A stretch of DNA of 64,000 bases from JAKPAM01 sp047601745. GTDB lineage: Bacteria; Pseudomonadota; Gammaproteobacteria; Burkholderiales; Burkholderiaceae_E. The notes under the pieces were generated by a model. It saw only the letters and a list, made by a program, of their open reading frames with translations, was not told where the DNA came from and did no database searches. Where the stretch lies: NCBI GenBank assembly GCA_047601745.1, contig JASGIS010000001.1:5828001-5892000 (forward strand), read 5' to 3'. A program made the position numbers and the translations under genes. The first letter of the stretch is position 1. Each line of letters starts with the position of its first letter. This document shows positions 27,245 through 35,976 of the stretch, piece by piece.

Positions 27245-28826
27245 CGCGATAGGATTGATCGGTATCGCGATCTCGGCCTATGGCGTAAGCAGCTTCGCGC
27301 AGACCGCCACCCCGTGGCAGACGCTGGATCTGCTAGGACTCAGATACCTCAACATCCCGAAAGCCGACCCTCGGTCGGGAATCGCGACCGCCCTCGGCGT
27401 ACGGGGCGGAGTGACCTATAGCGACAACCTGAACCTCGGTCCTAAAGGCAAGGAGGTCTCGGGCACGATCCTGGAGATATCGCCTTACTTCTATGCGACC
27501 GCCGACCGCCCCAAGCTGCAGGGCATGCTGTACTACTCGCTGCGCAATTTCTACAACACCGAATCATCGGACCGGCAGGCCGCACGGCACGAACTGCAGG
27601 CGATGGGCCGCAGCCAATTGGGAGACAGCAACTTCTGGCTAGCCGGCCGAGCGAGCGTCTTCGACATCAACAGCTCGCCGTTCTTCACGTCGTCGTTCGA
27701 CCCTTCGACGTCATCGAACAACCGATCCCGCTATCAGCGCTACGATTTCACTCCGTACTATGTTGGCGGAACGCCCGACACCCAGTACATGCTGATGTAC
27801 GGGATCACCTACGTCGACATCAATCAGGGCAGTCATGTCACCCGAAACACCGGCCTCGGGAGGATCCGAAGTTCGCTGGAAGGAAGGGGACTCGGTTGGA
27901 ATGCCATGGCCCGGACCCAACAGTACGACTACCAGTTCGGTTACTCCTATCACCGCAACGATGCGCAGTTCGGCCTGCAATACGAGTTCTCGTCCACACT
28001 GATGGGCGGTATCACTGCCAACTATGCCAATAGCGACCGGCTGCGCAGCACTTCCGGCAAAACCAGCGGCTGGGGACCGGGAGCGTACATGGCGTGGCGC
28101 CCGACCGAACATACCAGCCTGTCGGCCGTCACGATCCAGAACTACTATGGCAACACTACGCGGCTGCGAATATCGGAGCGAGCCTCTTCCTGGATTTTCG
28201 GGGCCAGCTACGACCGGTCGGTCGTCGATTATTCGCAGGGGATCGTTCTATCGTACGATCCCTCGCTCGTAACCGGGGGCCCGGGCAATGATCAGTACGA
28301 TCCGGGGAGCAACGCCACGACAGGCCAGCCCGAGGCAGGCGGCAACAACCAGCAGAATGGAGTTCCGACCGACTACGGAGCGGCGCTGGCGGGCGGAGTC
28401 GTCGCCGCTCCATTGATCTGGATGCGAACCGCCCAAGCAACCGTGGGCCTGATCCGACCGCGAGACAGCTTCACGCTCACCCTGTTCGAGATGAACAGAC
28501 ATGCCGCTCCCATCGAAGGGGAAGCGCCGGTCATTGGCAGCGGCGGTCTATACGACCTCGAGCAACGGGGCATCACCGCGCGCTTCCAGCACAAACTGAC
28601 ACCGGTGAGCACCTTCAACCTGGTCTCGCGCGCGGTACGCTCCGAAACGCAGACGAACTCGAGCCGCAGTACGCTTATTCAGCATATGGTCTATTACAAC
28701 CAGCGCCTGAACCAGCAACTTAGCGTCGGCATCGGTTATCGCCGCTCCCGCCAGATCGCCAACGGCGATTCGCTGGCCCGGTACACGGAGAACGCGCTGC
28801 TGCTCGGAGCGGACTACCGATTCTGA
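27216..28826 (+). CDS. PEP-CTERM system-associated outer-membrane beta-barrel protein
   Basis: A beta-barrel protein of 536 residues from the ATG at 27216 (an ATG at 27177 and another at 27222 are also in frame). A signal peptide fits residues about 8-30, cleaved after SSFAQ. Alternating hydrophobic and polar strands fill the rest (for example YATADRPKLQGMLYYSLRNF and FQYDYQFGYSYHR-like strands), and the chain ends in a C-terminal strand with terminal Phe (LLLGADYRF), the usual barrel sorting signal. It matches the TIGR03016-type barrel of exosortase A loci and is a candidate outer-membrane exit pore with the export lipoprotein. The start overlaps the BY-kinase tail. Confidence 0.92.
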   Translation: MDMGTARRHSAIGLIGIAISAYGVSSFAQTATPWQTLDLLGLRYLNIPKADPRSGIATALGVRGGVTYSDNLNLGPKGKEVSGTILEISPYFYATADRPKLQGMLYYSLRNFYNTESSDRQAARHELQAMGRSQLGDSNFWLAGRASVFDINSSPFFTSSFDPSTSSNNRSRYQRYDFTPYYVGGTPDTQYMLMYGITYVDINQGSHVTRNTGLGRIRSSLEGRGLGWNAMARTQQYDYQFGYSYHRNDAQFGLQYEFSSTLMGGITANYANSDRLRSTSGKTSGWGPGAYMAWRPTEHTSLSAVTIQNYYGNTTRLRISERASSWIFGASYDRSVVDYSQGIVLSYDPSLVTGGPGNDQYDPGSNATTGQPEAGGNNQQNGVPTDYGAALAGGVVAAPLIWMRTAQATVGLIRPRDSFTLTLFEMNRHAAPIEGEAPVIGSGGLYDLEQRGITARFQHKLTPVSTFNLVSRAVRSETQTNSSRSTLIQHMVYYNQRLNQQLSVGIGYRRSRQIANGDSLARYTENALLLGADYRF

Positions 28827-28883
28827 CCGTCCTGCCTCGATCTCCCCTCCCCTGACCTCAGACCCGAAATCAGCAAGCTCTCC

Positions 28884-29915
28884 GTGGATTCCGTACAGAT
28901 TCGAACCGCTGCCGACGCAGACGAACAACGCTGGCGCGACTACGTCGCCCTCCATCCCCAGGCATCCGTCTTCCACGACTGGAGCTGGCGCGGCATCCTC
29001 GGCGCCACCTTCGGTTATCCGATGCACTTCCTCTATGCGCAAAGGAACGGTGCGGTCACCGGCGTTCTCCCGCTGGCCGAAGTGCGGACGATGCTGTTCG
29101 GATCCAGCCTGGTCAGCCTGCCATTCTGCTCATGGGCCGGCTCGCTGGCCAGTGACGACGATAGCCTGAAGGCGCTGGATAAGGCGGCAGGCGATCTGGC
29201 CGATCGCCTGCGCGTCGACAATCTGCAGATCCGGACCATCGGCGCCGCGAATCGCGGCTGGCCGACGCAGGACCTGTACGTGATGTTCCGCCGCACGCTG
29301 TCCGTCGATCACACCGAGAACATGAACGCGATTCCGCGCAAGCAGCGCGCGATGGTCCGAAAAGGCATCAAGAACGAGCTGCGCTCGGAAGACGACTCGC
29401 TGTCGGAGTTCTACAAACTCTATTCGGATAACGTCCATCGTCACGGCACCCCGCCCGTTCCGCTGCGGTTCTTCGAAGCGATGCAGCAGGCGTTCGGCGA
29501 TCGCTGCCGTATCCTCTCCGTGCGCGCCAAGACGGGCGAGCGGCTGACCGGCGTGCTCAGCCTGTGCCACCGCGACGAGATCCTGCCATTCTATGCCGGG
29601 GATACGCCGCAGGCGAGAACGCTGGCGGCCAATGACTTCAAGTACTGGGAAGTGATGCGGCGGGCCACCGATGAAGGCTTTCGGGTCTTCAATTACGGCC
29701 GCAGCAAGCGGGGCTCCGGCTCGTTCGCGTTCAAGGCGAACTGGGGGTTCGAGCCGACTCCGTTGGCCTACGAGTTCCGGCTCAAGGACGGATCGTCGAT
29801 GCCGCAGAACAATCCGACGAATCCTAAGTATCGCCTGCTGATCGAAACCTGGCGCCGAATGCCTCGGTGGGCGGTCAATACGATCGGGCCTCGGCTGGTT
29901 CGCGGGCTCGGTTAA
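28884..29915 (+). CDS. XrtA/PEP-CTERM-associated FemAB-type acyltransferase
   Basis: A 343-residue protein starting at GTG. It shows the double GNAT fold of FemAB proteins: HPQASVFHDWSWRGIL near the N-terminus, NMNAIPRKQRAMVRKGIKN in the middle, and FNYGRSKRGSGSFAFKANWG followed by EPTPLAYEFRL near the C-terminus, all signatures of the FemAB member found in exosortase A loci. By family it transfers an aminoacyl group to a sugar or lipid-linked intermediate, which could decorate the polymer. It ends the long plus-strand operon, 57 bases after the beta-barrel gene. The target is unknown. Confidence 0.93.
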   Translation: MDSVQIRTAADADEQRWRDYVALHPQASVFHDWSWRGILGATFGYPMHFLYAQRNGAVTGVLPLAEVRTMLFGSSLVSLPFCSWAGSLASDDDSLKALDKAAGDLADRLRVDNLQIRTIGAANRGWPTQDLYVMFRRTLSVDHTENMNAIPRKQRAMVRKGIKNELRSEDDSLSEFYKLYSDNVHRHGTPPVPLRFFEAMQQAFGDRCRILSVRAKTGERLTGVLSLCHRDEILPFYAGDTPQARTLAANDFKYWEVMRRATDEGFRVFNYGRSKRGSGSFAFKANWGFEPTPLAYEFRLKDGSSMPQNNPTNPKYRLLIETWRRMPRWAVNTIGPRLVRGLG

Positions 29916-29974
29916 GGCCGGCCCTTATCGGCTTAGGGCCGGGCCTCATCGGTTAGGGCCGGGCCTTATCGGTT
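29915..29974. repeat. Three tandem 20-bp GC-rich repeats between convergent genes
   Basis: Units begin at 29915, 29935 and 29955: AGGCCGGCCCTTATCGGCTT, AGGGCCGGGCCTCATCGGTT and AGGGCCGGGCCTTATCGGTT. The second and third differ at one position and the first at four more. They exactly fill the gap between the convergent FemAB and glycosyltransferase genes. They may act as a bidirectional terminator or be a short expansion; no T-run follows. Confidence 0.9.
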
Positions 29975-31204
29975 TCAGCCTCGCCGGCGTCCGCGATTCT
30001 CGATCGCCATCGCGTACGCCTTTCGATACCCGTCGATGCTTCGGTCCCATGTCCGCTCGGTCTCGACATGGCGGCGCCCGTTGCTCACCAGGGTTCGCTT
30101 CAGCTCGGCATCGCCGAGCAAACGCAGCAATTGCGACGCCAGTGCATCGGCGTCACCGGCCTTGGCCAGCAGTCCCGTCCGTTCATGCTCGATCAGCTCC
30201 CGATGCCCGCCGACATCGGAAGCGACGAACGGCCGCCCTTGAGCCATCGCTTCGAGCGGCTTCAGCGGCGTGACCAGTTCGGTCAAGCGCATCGAATGCC
30301 GCGGATAGGCGAGCACGTCGATCACGCTGTAATACCGCGCGACCTGATCATGCGGAACCCGGCCGGAGAAGACGACGTCCTGCTGCAGGCCCAGTGATGC
30401 GGCCAGCGCCTTCAGCGCACCCTCCTCGGGGCCGCCACCGACCAGCAGCAGCTTGGCATTACCCACCTGGCGCTTGATCGCGGGCATCGCACGAATGGCC
30501 AGATCCAGGCCTTCATAAGCATAGAACGAGCCGCAGAACCCGATCACCGAAGCGCCTGCGATGCCCAGCGAGGCCTTCAGGTCCTCATCGACGCGTTCGA
30601 TCAGTTCGAACCGCTCGACATCGACGGCGTTGGGGATGACCGTGATCCGCCGCGCATCGATTCCGCGGGCTTCCAGATCCTGCCGCAATCCGTTGCAGAT
30701 CGTCGTCACCGCATCGGCTCGCCGGCAGACCGAGGTCTCCAGCTTGCGGGTCAGGCGGTAACGAAGCGTGCGCTCTCCGACTCCGCGCAGATCCGAGGCG
30801 GCATCTTCCCAGAACGCCCGGATCTCGTAGACGACGGGAATGCCCAGTTCACGGCCGATCGACAACGCCGGCAGGCCATCGAGCACCGGCGAGTGGGCAT
30901 GAAGAATGTCCGGCTTGAACCGCCCGGCCAATTCGCGCAGGCGCGACCGGGTCGAACGCATCTCCGCCGCCAGGCCCAGCAGCGGCAGATCGGCCAGGAA
31001 GGACCTCGGCTTCGGGCTGCGTTCGAACACGAACCCGCCCGCTTCTTCAGCCGTCTGCGTCGACCGGTTATGCCTGGGCGTGGTCAGATGTGCGGTTTCC
31101 CAGCCCAGCCGCCTCTGCGCGTTCAGGATCGAGACCGTTCGGAAAGCATAACCACTCTGCAAGGGCAGGGAATGATCGAGGACGTGAAGAACTCGCATGG
31201 CCAT
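29975..31204 (-). CDS. Exosortase A-associated glycosyltransferase (GT4)
   Basis: The frame is open further upstream, but the ATG at 31204 (MAMRVLHVLDHSLPLQSGYA), three bases after the upstream gene stop, gives 409 residues with a typical GT-B start. The N-terminal domain contains YEIRAFWEDAASDL and the C-terminal donor domain shows VIPNAVDVERF, VIGFCGSFYAYEGLDLAI and PLKPLEAMAQGRPFVASDVGG with Glu of the E-x7-E motif. The sequence fits the PEP-CTERM/exosortase A glycosyltransferase family related to Daro_2409. It is last in the minus-strand unit D. Confidence 0.92.
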   Translation of the reverse strand: MAMRVLHVLDHSLPLQSGYAFRTVSILNAQRRLGWETAHLTTPRHNRSTQTAEEAGGFVFERSPKPRSFLADLPLLGLAAEMRSTRSRLRELAGRFKPDILHAHSPVLDGLPALSIGRELGIPVVYEIRAFWEDAASDLRGVGERTLRYRLTRKLETSVCRRADAVTTICNGLRQDLEARGIDARRITVIPNAVDVERFELIERVDEDLKASLGIAGASVIGFCGSFYAYEGLDLAIRAMPAIKRQVGNAKLLLVGGGPEEGALKALAASLGLQQDVVFSGRVPHDQVARYYSVIDVLAYPRHSMRLTELVTPLKPLEAMAQGRPFVASDVGGHRELIEHERTGLLAKAGDADALASQLLRLLGDAELKRTLVSNGRRHVETERTWDRSIDGYRKAYAMAIENRGRRRG

Positions 31205-31206
31205 CG

Positions 31207-32322
31207 TCACCGTTGATCGAAAACTTCGGCCCAGCCGCGCAGCATGGGCTCGAGGCTGAACCGCTGTCGCGCGCAGGCGCGGTTGGCTTGTCCCAACTCG
31301 CGGCGCAGCGACGCGGATGCCACCAGCGGCTGCAGCACCCTGGCCAGATCGACGGCGGAATGCCGCGCCAGATACGGGTGCTGCGCCTCCGGAAGCGACT
31401 GCCGGATATCGCCGACATCGGTCGCAGCGATCGGCAAACCGGCGAACATCGCCTCGATCATCGAGATGGGCAACTGCTCGGTCAGCGACGAAAGGCAGAA
31501 GATATCGAGTTCGAAAGTGACTTCGTCGGGTTCGGACCGGAATCCGAGCAGGGAAACGAAAGCATCGTGCCCCCCCTGCTCGCAGTACTGCCGCAGCGCG
31601 GCTTCGAGCGGCCCGGCTCCGGCGATCACCAGCCGAACCGGCCACTGGTCCCGCAATGCCGCGACGGCATCGATCATGACTTCCAGCGTCTTCTCCGGCC
31701 GCAGGCCCGCGAGCGTTCCGATCACGACTTCCTGCGCGGAGCGGGCATGGCAGCTCGGCCGATCCCTGCCCGCCACGTCCCGATGCCGATCGGGATCGAT
31801 TCCATTGGGAATGTACTTGACTCGCTCCGGATTCAGCCGCCATTCGGACAACGCGATCTGCTGCAAGGTCCGGGATGGAAGCACCATCGTCGACCCGTTC
31901 GCCATCAGCGTCGCCCGACGCGTCATCGAGCGCCGCCAAAGCCGTTGCTGCGTCTCTTCCGGACCGAATCCGTCCTCGACCTGAACATGGCGGACCATGC
32001 GGGGCACGTCGGCCATCGCGAACTCGATCGCTCCCCAGTTGTAGGTCAGCAGCAGATCCGCGTCCGACTCCCGGATCAGCCGGCGATAGGCCTTCAGGCG
32101 ACCGAGAGCGCCATCCGCCTTGGGGCAAGCGATGAAGTCGACCAGATCGCTGCGGCCGATCACCGACCGCGCCGACTCGTCGCCGTTGATGCTGACGATG
32201 CGATGCCGATAGCGATCGCCGAAGGCATCGATCAGCTTCACCAGGCGAGCCTGGGATCCACCCAACGCGAACGATGGAAAGACATGGAGCAATCGTCGGT
32301 GGCTGGTCGAAGTCGCCATCAT
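31207..32322 (-). CDS. Glycosyltransferase family 4 protein (XrtA locus)
   Basis: A 371-residue GT-B enzyme. The N-terminus has RLLHVFPSFALGGSQARLVK, a common GT4 opening; the second half has YIPNGIDPDRHRD, VIGTLAGLRPEKTLEVMIDA, LLGFRSEPDE and SLTEQLPISMIEAMFAGLPI with the E-x7-E motif. It resembles the TIGR03088-type transferase of exosortase A loci, though the assignment at that level is less sure than the GT4 call. It probably adds a sugar from a nucleotide donor to the lipid-linked repeat. It lies four bases after the previous gene of the unit. Confidence 0.88.
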   Translation of the reverse strand: MMATSTSHRRLLHVFPSFALGGSQARLVKLIDAFGDRYRHRIVSINGDESARSVIGRSDLVDFIACPKADGALGRLKAYRRLIRESDADLLLTYNWGAIEFAMADVPRMVRHVQVEDGFGPEETQQRLWRRSMTRRATLMANGSTMVLPSRTLQQIALSEWRLNPERVKYIPNGIDPDRHRDVAGRDRPSCHARSAQEVVIGTLAGLRPEKTLEVMIDAVAALRDQWPVRLVIAGAGPLEAALRQYCEQGGHDAFVSLLGFRSEPDEVTFELDIFCLSSLTEQLPISMIEAMFAGLPIAATDVGDIRQSLPEAQHPYLARHSAVDLARVLQPLVASASLRRELGQANRACARQRFSLEPMLRGWAEVFDQR

Positions 32323-32326
32323 TTCT

Positions 32327-33565
32327 TCACGAATGGCGGCCTCGAACCGGTTCGGGGCGCCGGGTCAAGTCCGTCAGCAGCGACTCGAAGCGGGACATCG
32401 CCCCCTCCCAACCATATATCCGCTGCACGACCGCACGCGACGCCTCCGACAGACGGCCGCGGTGCTGTGAATCGTTCATCAGCTCGACGGCCGATCGCGC
32501 GATCTGCTCGGCGGATTCGGCCACGATCAATTCCTTTCCGGCCTCGTCGGCGAGTCCCTGCCTGACCAGTGCCGACGTGATCACCGGCACACCCATCGCC
32601 ATCGCTTCCAATACCTTGTTCTGGGTGCCCCGGGCGATGTCCAGCGGCGCCAGCATGGCCGACGCCCGGCCCAGCCACGGCCGGACATCGGGCACGGTGC
32701 CGGTCACTTCGACGCCCGGAAGCTCGCCCAGCTTCCGGACGATCTGGTTGGGTCGGGAACCGACGATCGCGAAGCGCGCCTGAGGGCGATGCTCGCGGAT
32801 CAGAGGCAGCACCTGCGTGCAGACCTGCTCGACGCAGCGCACGTTCGGCAGATAGTCCATTCGCCCGACGAAGCACAGCAGATCCGGGTCGCAGGGCTGA
32901 TCCAGCGGCGAAAAATACTGAAGATCGACGCCATTGGGAAACCATGCGCACCGGTCATCCCCGCACCGGTCACGCAGCGTCTGCAGCTCGGTCGGCGTGG
33001 CCACGGTGCTCAGGTCGAACGCGGCGGCAAGCCGACGTTCCTGGCGCGCCACCGCCGCATATTCGTAACGGAACATCAGGCTCTTGGGCAGCCCCTGCGC
33101 ACGCGCGTACATCAGCCACTTCTCCGAATCCATGTCGCAGAAGTCGAGCAACCTGGGGACATCGGCGACGGCGCTGACATACGGCCCCATCGACGAGCTG
33201 TACGCGACGATCCGGTCGAATCCGATCGTCGAAGTCCAGCGATCGACGATCCGCTGCACCGCCGGCGACCGAAAATACCCGAACGACAAAGGCCGAGCCT
33301 GCAGCGGCGCGAGCCCTGTCCGGAGCAACTGGCCCAGCGGACTTACCCGCGGCGCCTCGAAGCCCGCGCAGAAGTCCTTCAGGCCGGCCGCATGCTCGGC
33401 CTCTTCATCGTCCCGGATCATCGAGACGACGAACACGTCATGCACTCGGGACAGATGTTCGATCATCTTCATCGCCCGAAGCTTCCCGCCGTCCCGCGGC
33501 GGAAACGGATAGCGATGGCAAAGAAAAAGTATTTTCAACGTCGCGTCCGGACCCATCGGTCCCAT
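32327..33565 (-). CDS. XrtA system glycosyltransferase (TIGR03087-like)
   Basis: A 412-residue GT-B enzyme. LKILFLCHRYPFPPRDGGKL followed by RAMKMIEHLS, then LLDFCDMDSEKWLMYARA, are strongly characteristic of the sugar transferase first recognised with EpsH1/exosortase systems. The donor domain contains WFPNGVDLQYFSP, LLCFVGRMDYLPNV and PLDIARGTQNKVLEAMAMG with the E-x7-E motif. It should add one sugar of the repeat unit. The ATG overlaps the epimerase stop by one base, consistent with a single transcript. Confidence 0.92.
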   Translation of the reverse strand: MGPMGPDATLKILFLCHRYPFPPRDGGKLRAMKMIEHLSRVHDVFVVSMIRDDEEAEHAAGLKDFCAGFEAPRVSPLGQLLRTGLAPLQARPLSFGYFRSPAVQRIVDRWTSTIGFDRIVAYSSSMGPYVSAVADVPRLLDFCDMDSEKWLMYARAQGLPKSLMFRYEYAAVARQERRLAAAFDLSTVATPTELQTLRDRCGDDRCAWFPNGVDLQYFSPLDQPCDPDLLCFVGRMDYLPNVRCVEQVCTQVLPLIREHRPQARFAIVGSRPNQIVRKLGELPGVEVTGTVPDVRPWLGRASAMLAPLDIARGTQNKVLEAMAMGVPVITSALVRQGLADEAGKELIVAESAEQIARSAVELMNDSQHRGRLSEASRAVVQRIYGWEGAMSRFESLLTDLTRRPEPVRGRHS

Positions 33566-34581
33566 CAGGCCCAGGCGTTGCTTCCGGCGGAAGACAGGTA
33601 CCAGTCGATCGTTTCCCTCATGCCCTGGCGAACGTCATGAGTCGGCCGATAATCGAGCACTTCGCTCGCCTTCGCGATCGAGGCCTTCGAATGCCGGACA
33701 TCCCCTCGACGGAAATCCCCGTGTTCGAGCACACCGCGGGAAACGTCGGTACCGGCCTCCACGAGACTCGATCGGATCAGGTCGTAGAGTTCGAGCAGCG
33801 TCGTCTGGTCACCGACCGCCACGTTGAACACTTCGTGCCCGGACAGTGACGGATGCGTGGCCGCCAGCAGATTCACCTGGGTGACGTTGGCCACGTAGCA
33901 GAAATCGCGGCTGGTCAATCCGTCCCCGAAGACCTTCACGGGTTCGTTCTTCGACAAGGCCGAGATCCAACGCGGAATCACCGCCGCATACGCCCCATTG
34001 GGATCCTGCCTTGGGCCGAACACATTGAAATACCGCAGGCCGACGCAGGTCATCCCATAAGTCCTCGCATAGACCTCGGCGAAGGTCTCGTTGCAGCACT
34101 TGGTTGCCGCATACGGAGAAAGCGGTTTTCCCGTCACCTCCTCGACCTTGGGCAGCGCTTCCGAATCGCCGTAAGCGCTGCTGGACGAGGCGTAGACGAA
34201 CCGGCGCACGCCTTCCAGACGAGCCGCATCGAGCACCTGACAGAATCCGACGACGTTCGCGCCGATCGTATCCAGCGGTGCGTTGATGGATCGGGGAACC
34301 GATCCCAGCGCCGCCTCGTGGAGCACGTAGTCGATGCCACGCATCGCGCTGCGGCAGACCTCGTTGTCGCGAATGTCGCCCTCGATGAATCGGAACCGGT
34401 CCCAATGCTCGCCGACCGCGTTGCGAACACCTTCCAGGTTGGATCGGAACCCTGTCGACAGGTTGTCCAGGCCCACGACTTCCGCGCCTTCCCGAAGCAG
34501 GCGCTCGACGAGGTGAGAACCGATGAATCCGGCCGCACCGGTTACCAGCCAGCGACCGGCGAAGGTTTCGCTCGTCTTCAT
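33565..34581 (-). CDS. UDP-N-acetylhexosamine 4-epimerase (WbpP/TviC-like SDR)
   Basis: A 338-residue extended SDR. The NAD-binding TGAAGFIGSH starts at residue 14, and the catalytic pair is Tyr157/Lys161 in SPYAATKCCNE, after ASSSSAYGD. Downstream FGPRQDPNGAYAAVIPRWIS matches the WbpP/TviC group, which interconverts UDP-GlcNAc and UDP-GalNAc (or their uronic acids). Together with the 6-dehydrogenase at 39284, it points to a GalNAc or GalNAcA residue in the polymer. Which epimers are used cannot be told from sequence alone. Confidence 0.92.
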   Translation of the reverse strand: MKTSETFAGRWLVTGAAGFIGSHLVERLLREGAEVVGLDNLSTGFRSNLEGVRNAVGEHWDRFRFIEGDIRDNEVCRSAMRGIDYVLHEAALGSVPRSINAPLDTIGANVVGFCQVLDAARLEGVRRFVYASSSSAYGDSEALPKVEEVTGKPLSPYAATKCCNETFAEVYARTYGMTCVGLRYFNVFGPRQDPNGAYAAVIPRWISALSKNEPVKVFGDGLTSRDFCYVANVTQVNLLAATHPSLSGHEVFNVAVGDQTTLLELYDLIRSSLVEAGTDVSRGVLEHGDFRRGDVRHSKASIAKASEVLDYRPTHDVRQGMRETIDWYLSSAGSNAWA

Positions 34582-34633
34582 TTACGCCCTACGGTCATTT
34601 GCAGCCGCCAATCAATTTCTGAATTCGACAAGG

Positions 34634-35740
34634 TCAAACGCTTTTCAGCAATACGTCGACGATCCGCTCGGCCGAACGTCCATCCCACAGCGGCGGCCTC
34701 GATGGACGAGGCTCCTCGCTCATCGACTCTCTGGCCAGACGAACGATCTGCTGTCGATCGAGACCCGCCAGCACGTTGGTTCCCTGATCGATCGTCACCG
34801 GGCGCTCGGTCGTGTCGCGGATCGTCACGCAGCGCACCCCCAGCGCGGTCGTCTCTTCCTGCAAGCCGCCGCTGTCGGTCAGCACGATGGCCGCATCCCG
34901 CCAGAGATTCAGGAATTCCATGTACGGCAACGGATCGGTCAGGATCAAACCCTTCGGTACCGGGAATCCGCCTTCGGTCATCCGCTTGCGAGTGCGCGGG
35001 TGGACCGGCCAGATCAGCGGAAGCTCTTCGGCCAGTTCGGCAAGCGCGCCCAGAATTCCCGAGAAAGTGTCAACCACATCGACGTTGGCGGGGCGATGCA
35101 AGGTGACGACCCCATAACGTCCCGCCGAATTCAGCAATTCCCGCTTCAGCGGCTCGGTCGGAAATACCGATACATCCGTTTTGTCGAGGATCTTTACCTG
35201 ATAGAACAGGTTGTCCACCATTACGTGCCCGACGAAATGGACGCGCTCCGGTGGTTTTCCTTCGCGGGCCAGATTCGAGCAAGCCGATTCTTCGGTCGCG
35301 AAGAACAGATCCGAAATCGAATCGGTGACGAGCCGGTTGATCTCTTCGGGCATCGTCATGTCGCCGCTGCGCAGCCCGGCCTCGACGTGCGCGACCCTGA
35401 CCCCCATCTTCCTGGCGACGATCGAGCAGGCCAGCGTGGAATTGACGTCGCCGACCACGATCACCCAGTCGGGCCGATGCGCGTCGATCTCGCGCTCGAA
35501 CTCCACCATGATCCGGGCGGTCTGCTCGGCGTGGCTGCCGCCTCCGCAAGCCAGATTGACGTGCGGTTGGGGAATCCCGAGTTCCTCGAAGAACACGTCG
35601 TTCATCGTGCGGTCGTAATGCTGTCCGGTATGAACGAGCCGGTACTGCAAGGCCCCCTCCGTGCGCTCGAGCGCGCGAATCAGAGGCGCCACCTTGGTGA
35701 AGTTCGGCCGGGTGCCGGCCACAAGCGTTAAAATAGTCAC
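34634..35740 (-). CDS. wecB: UDP-N-acetylglucosamine 2-epimerase, non-hydrolysing
   Basis: A GTG start at 35740 gives 368 residues, the family length, and the expected N-terminus TILTLVAGTRPNFTKVAPL. An upstream ATG at 35806 would add a non-conserved extension. VHTGQHYDRTMNDVFFEELG, VVGDVNSTLA, HVEAGLRSGD, PEEINR and TDSGGLQEE are conserved landmarks of the non-hydrolysing 2-epimerase. The product should be UDP-ManNAc. It is first in minus-strand unit D, divergent from the amidotransferase gene. Confidence 0.94.
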   Translation of the reverse strand: MTILTLVAGTRPNFTKVAPLIRALERTEGALQYRLVHTGQHYDRTMNDVFFEELGIPQPHVNLACGGGSHAEQTARIMVEFEREIDAHRPDWVIVVGDVNSTLACSIVARKMGVRVAHVEAGLRSGDMTMPEEINRLVTDSISDLFFATEESACSNLAREGKPPERVHFVGHVMVDNLFYQVKILDKTDVSVFPTEPLKRELLNSAGRYGVVTLHRPANVDVVDTFSGILGALAELAEELPLIWPVHPRTRKRMTEGGFPVPKGLILTDPLPYMEFLNLWRDAAIVLTDSGGLQEETTALGVRCVTIRDTTERPVTIDQGTNVLAGLDRQQIVRLARESMSEEPRPSRPPLWDGRSAERIVDVLLKSV

Positions 35741-35896
35741 GGGTCCGATCCAGTTCGCAGCCGAATGATCTGCAGCCCTAAAGCGCTGCGCCCGGAATTC
35801 TCGCACAGTTGCTTCGCTTTTCGGTCCGATTCCGCCTGCTGGTTCCTTATGGATCAGTACACTTCATAATCTTTTACCTCCCCGGCTCGCCGTTTT

Positions 35897-35912
35897 AGGC
35901 ACAATGGGCGCC
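35897..35912 (+). promoter_or_regulatory. Candidate sigma-54 promoter of the amidotransferase operon
   Basis: AGGCACAATGGGCGCC contains GG (35898-35899) and GC (35910-35911) ten bases apart and matches GGCAC exactly in the -24 half; the -12 half is weaker. It lies 65 bases upstream of the amidotransferase ATG. It would make unit E a second PrsR target. Confidence 0.5.
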
Positions 35913-35976
35913 CCCGCTTGTCGCCGCCCATGTTTGCTTCGATGTCTGCTTCGATGCTCGTCCCGATCTGACTGCC

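Noticed and set aside
31205..32128. N-terminal extension of the last glycosyltransferase in unit D
   Set aside because: It is antisense-like Arg/Pro/Gly-rich text overlapping the next gene; the ATG at 31204 gives the standard GT-B start.
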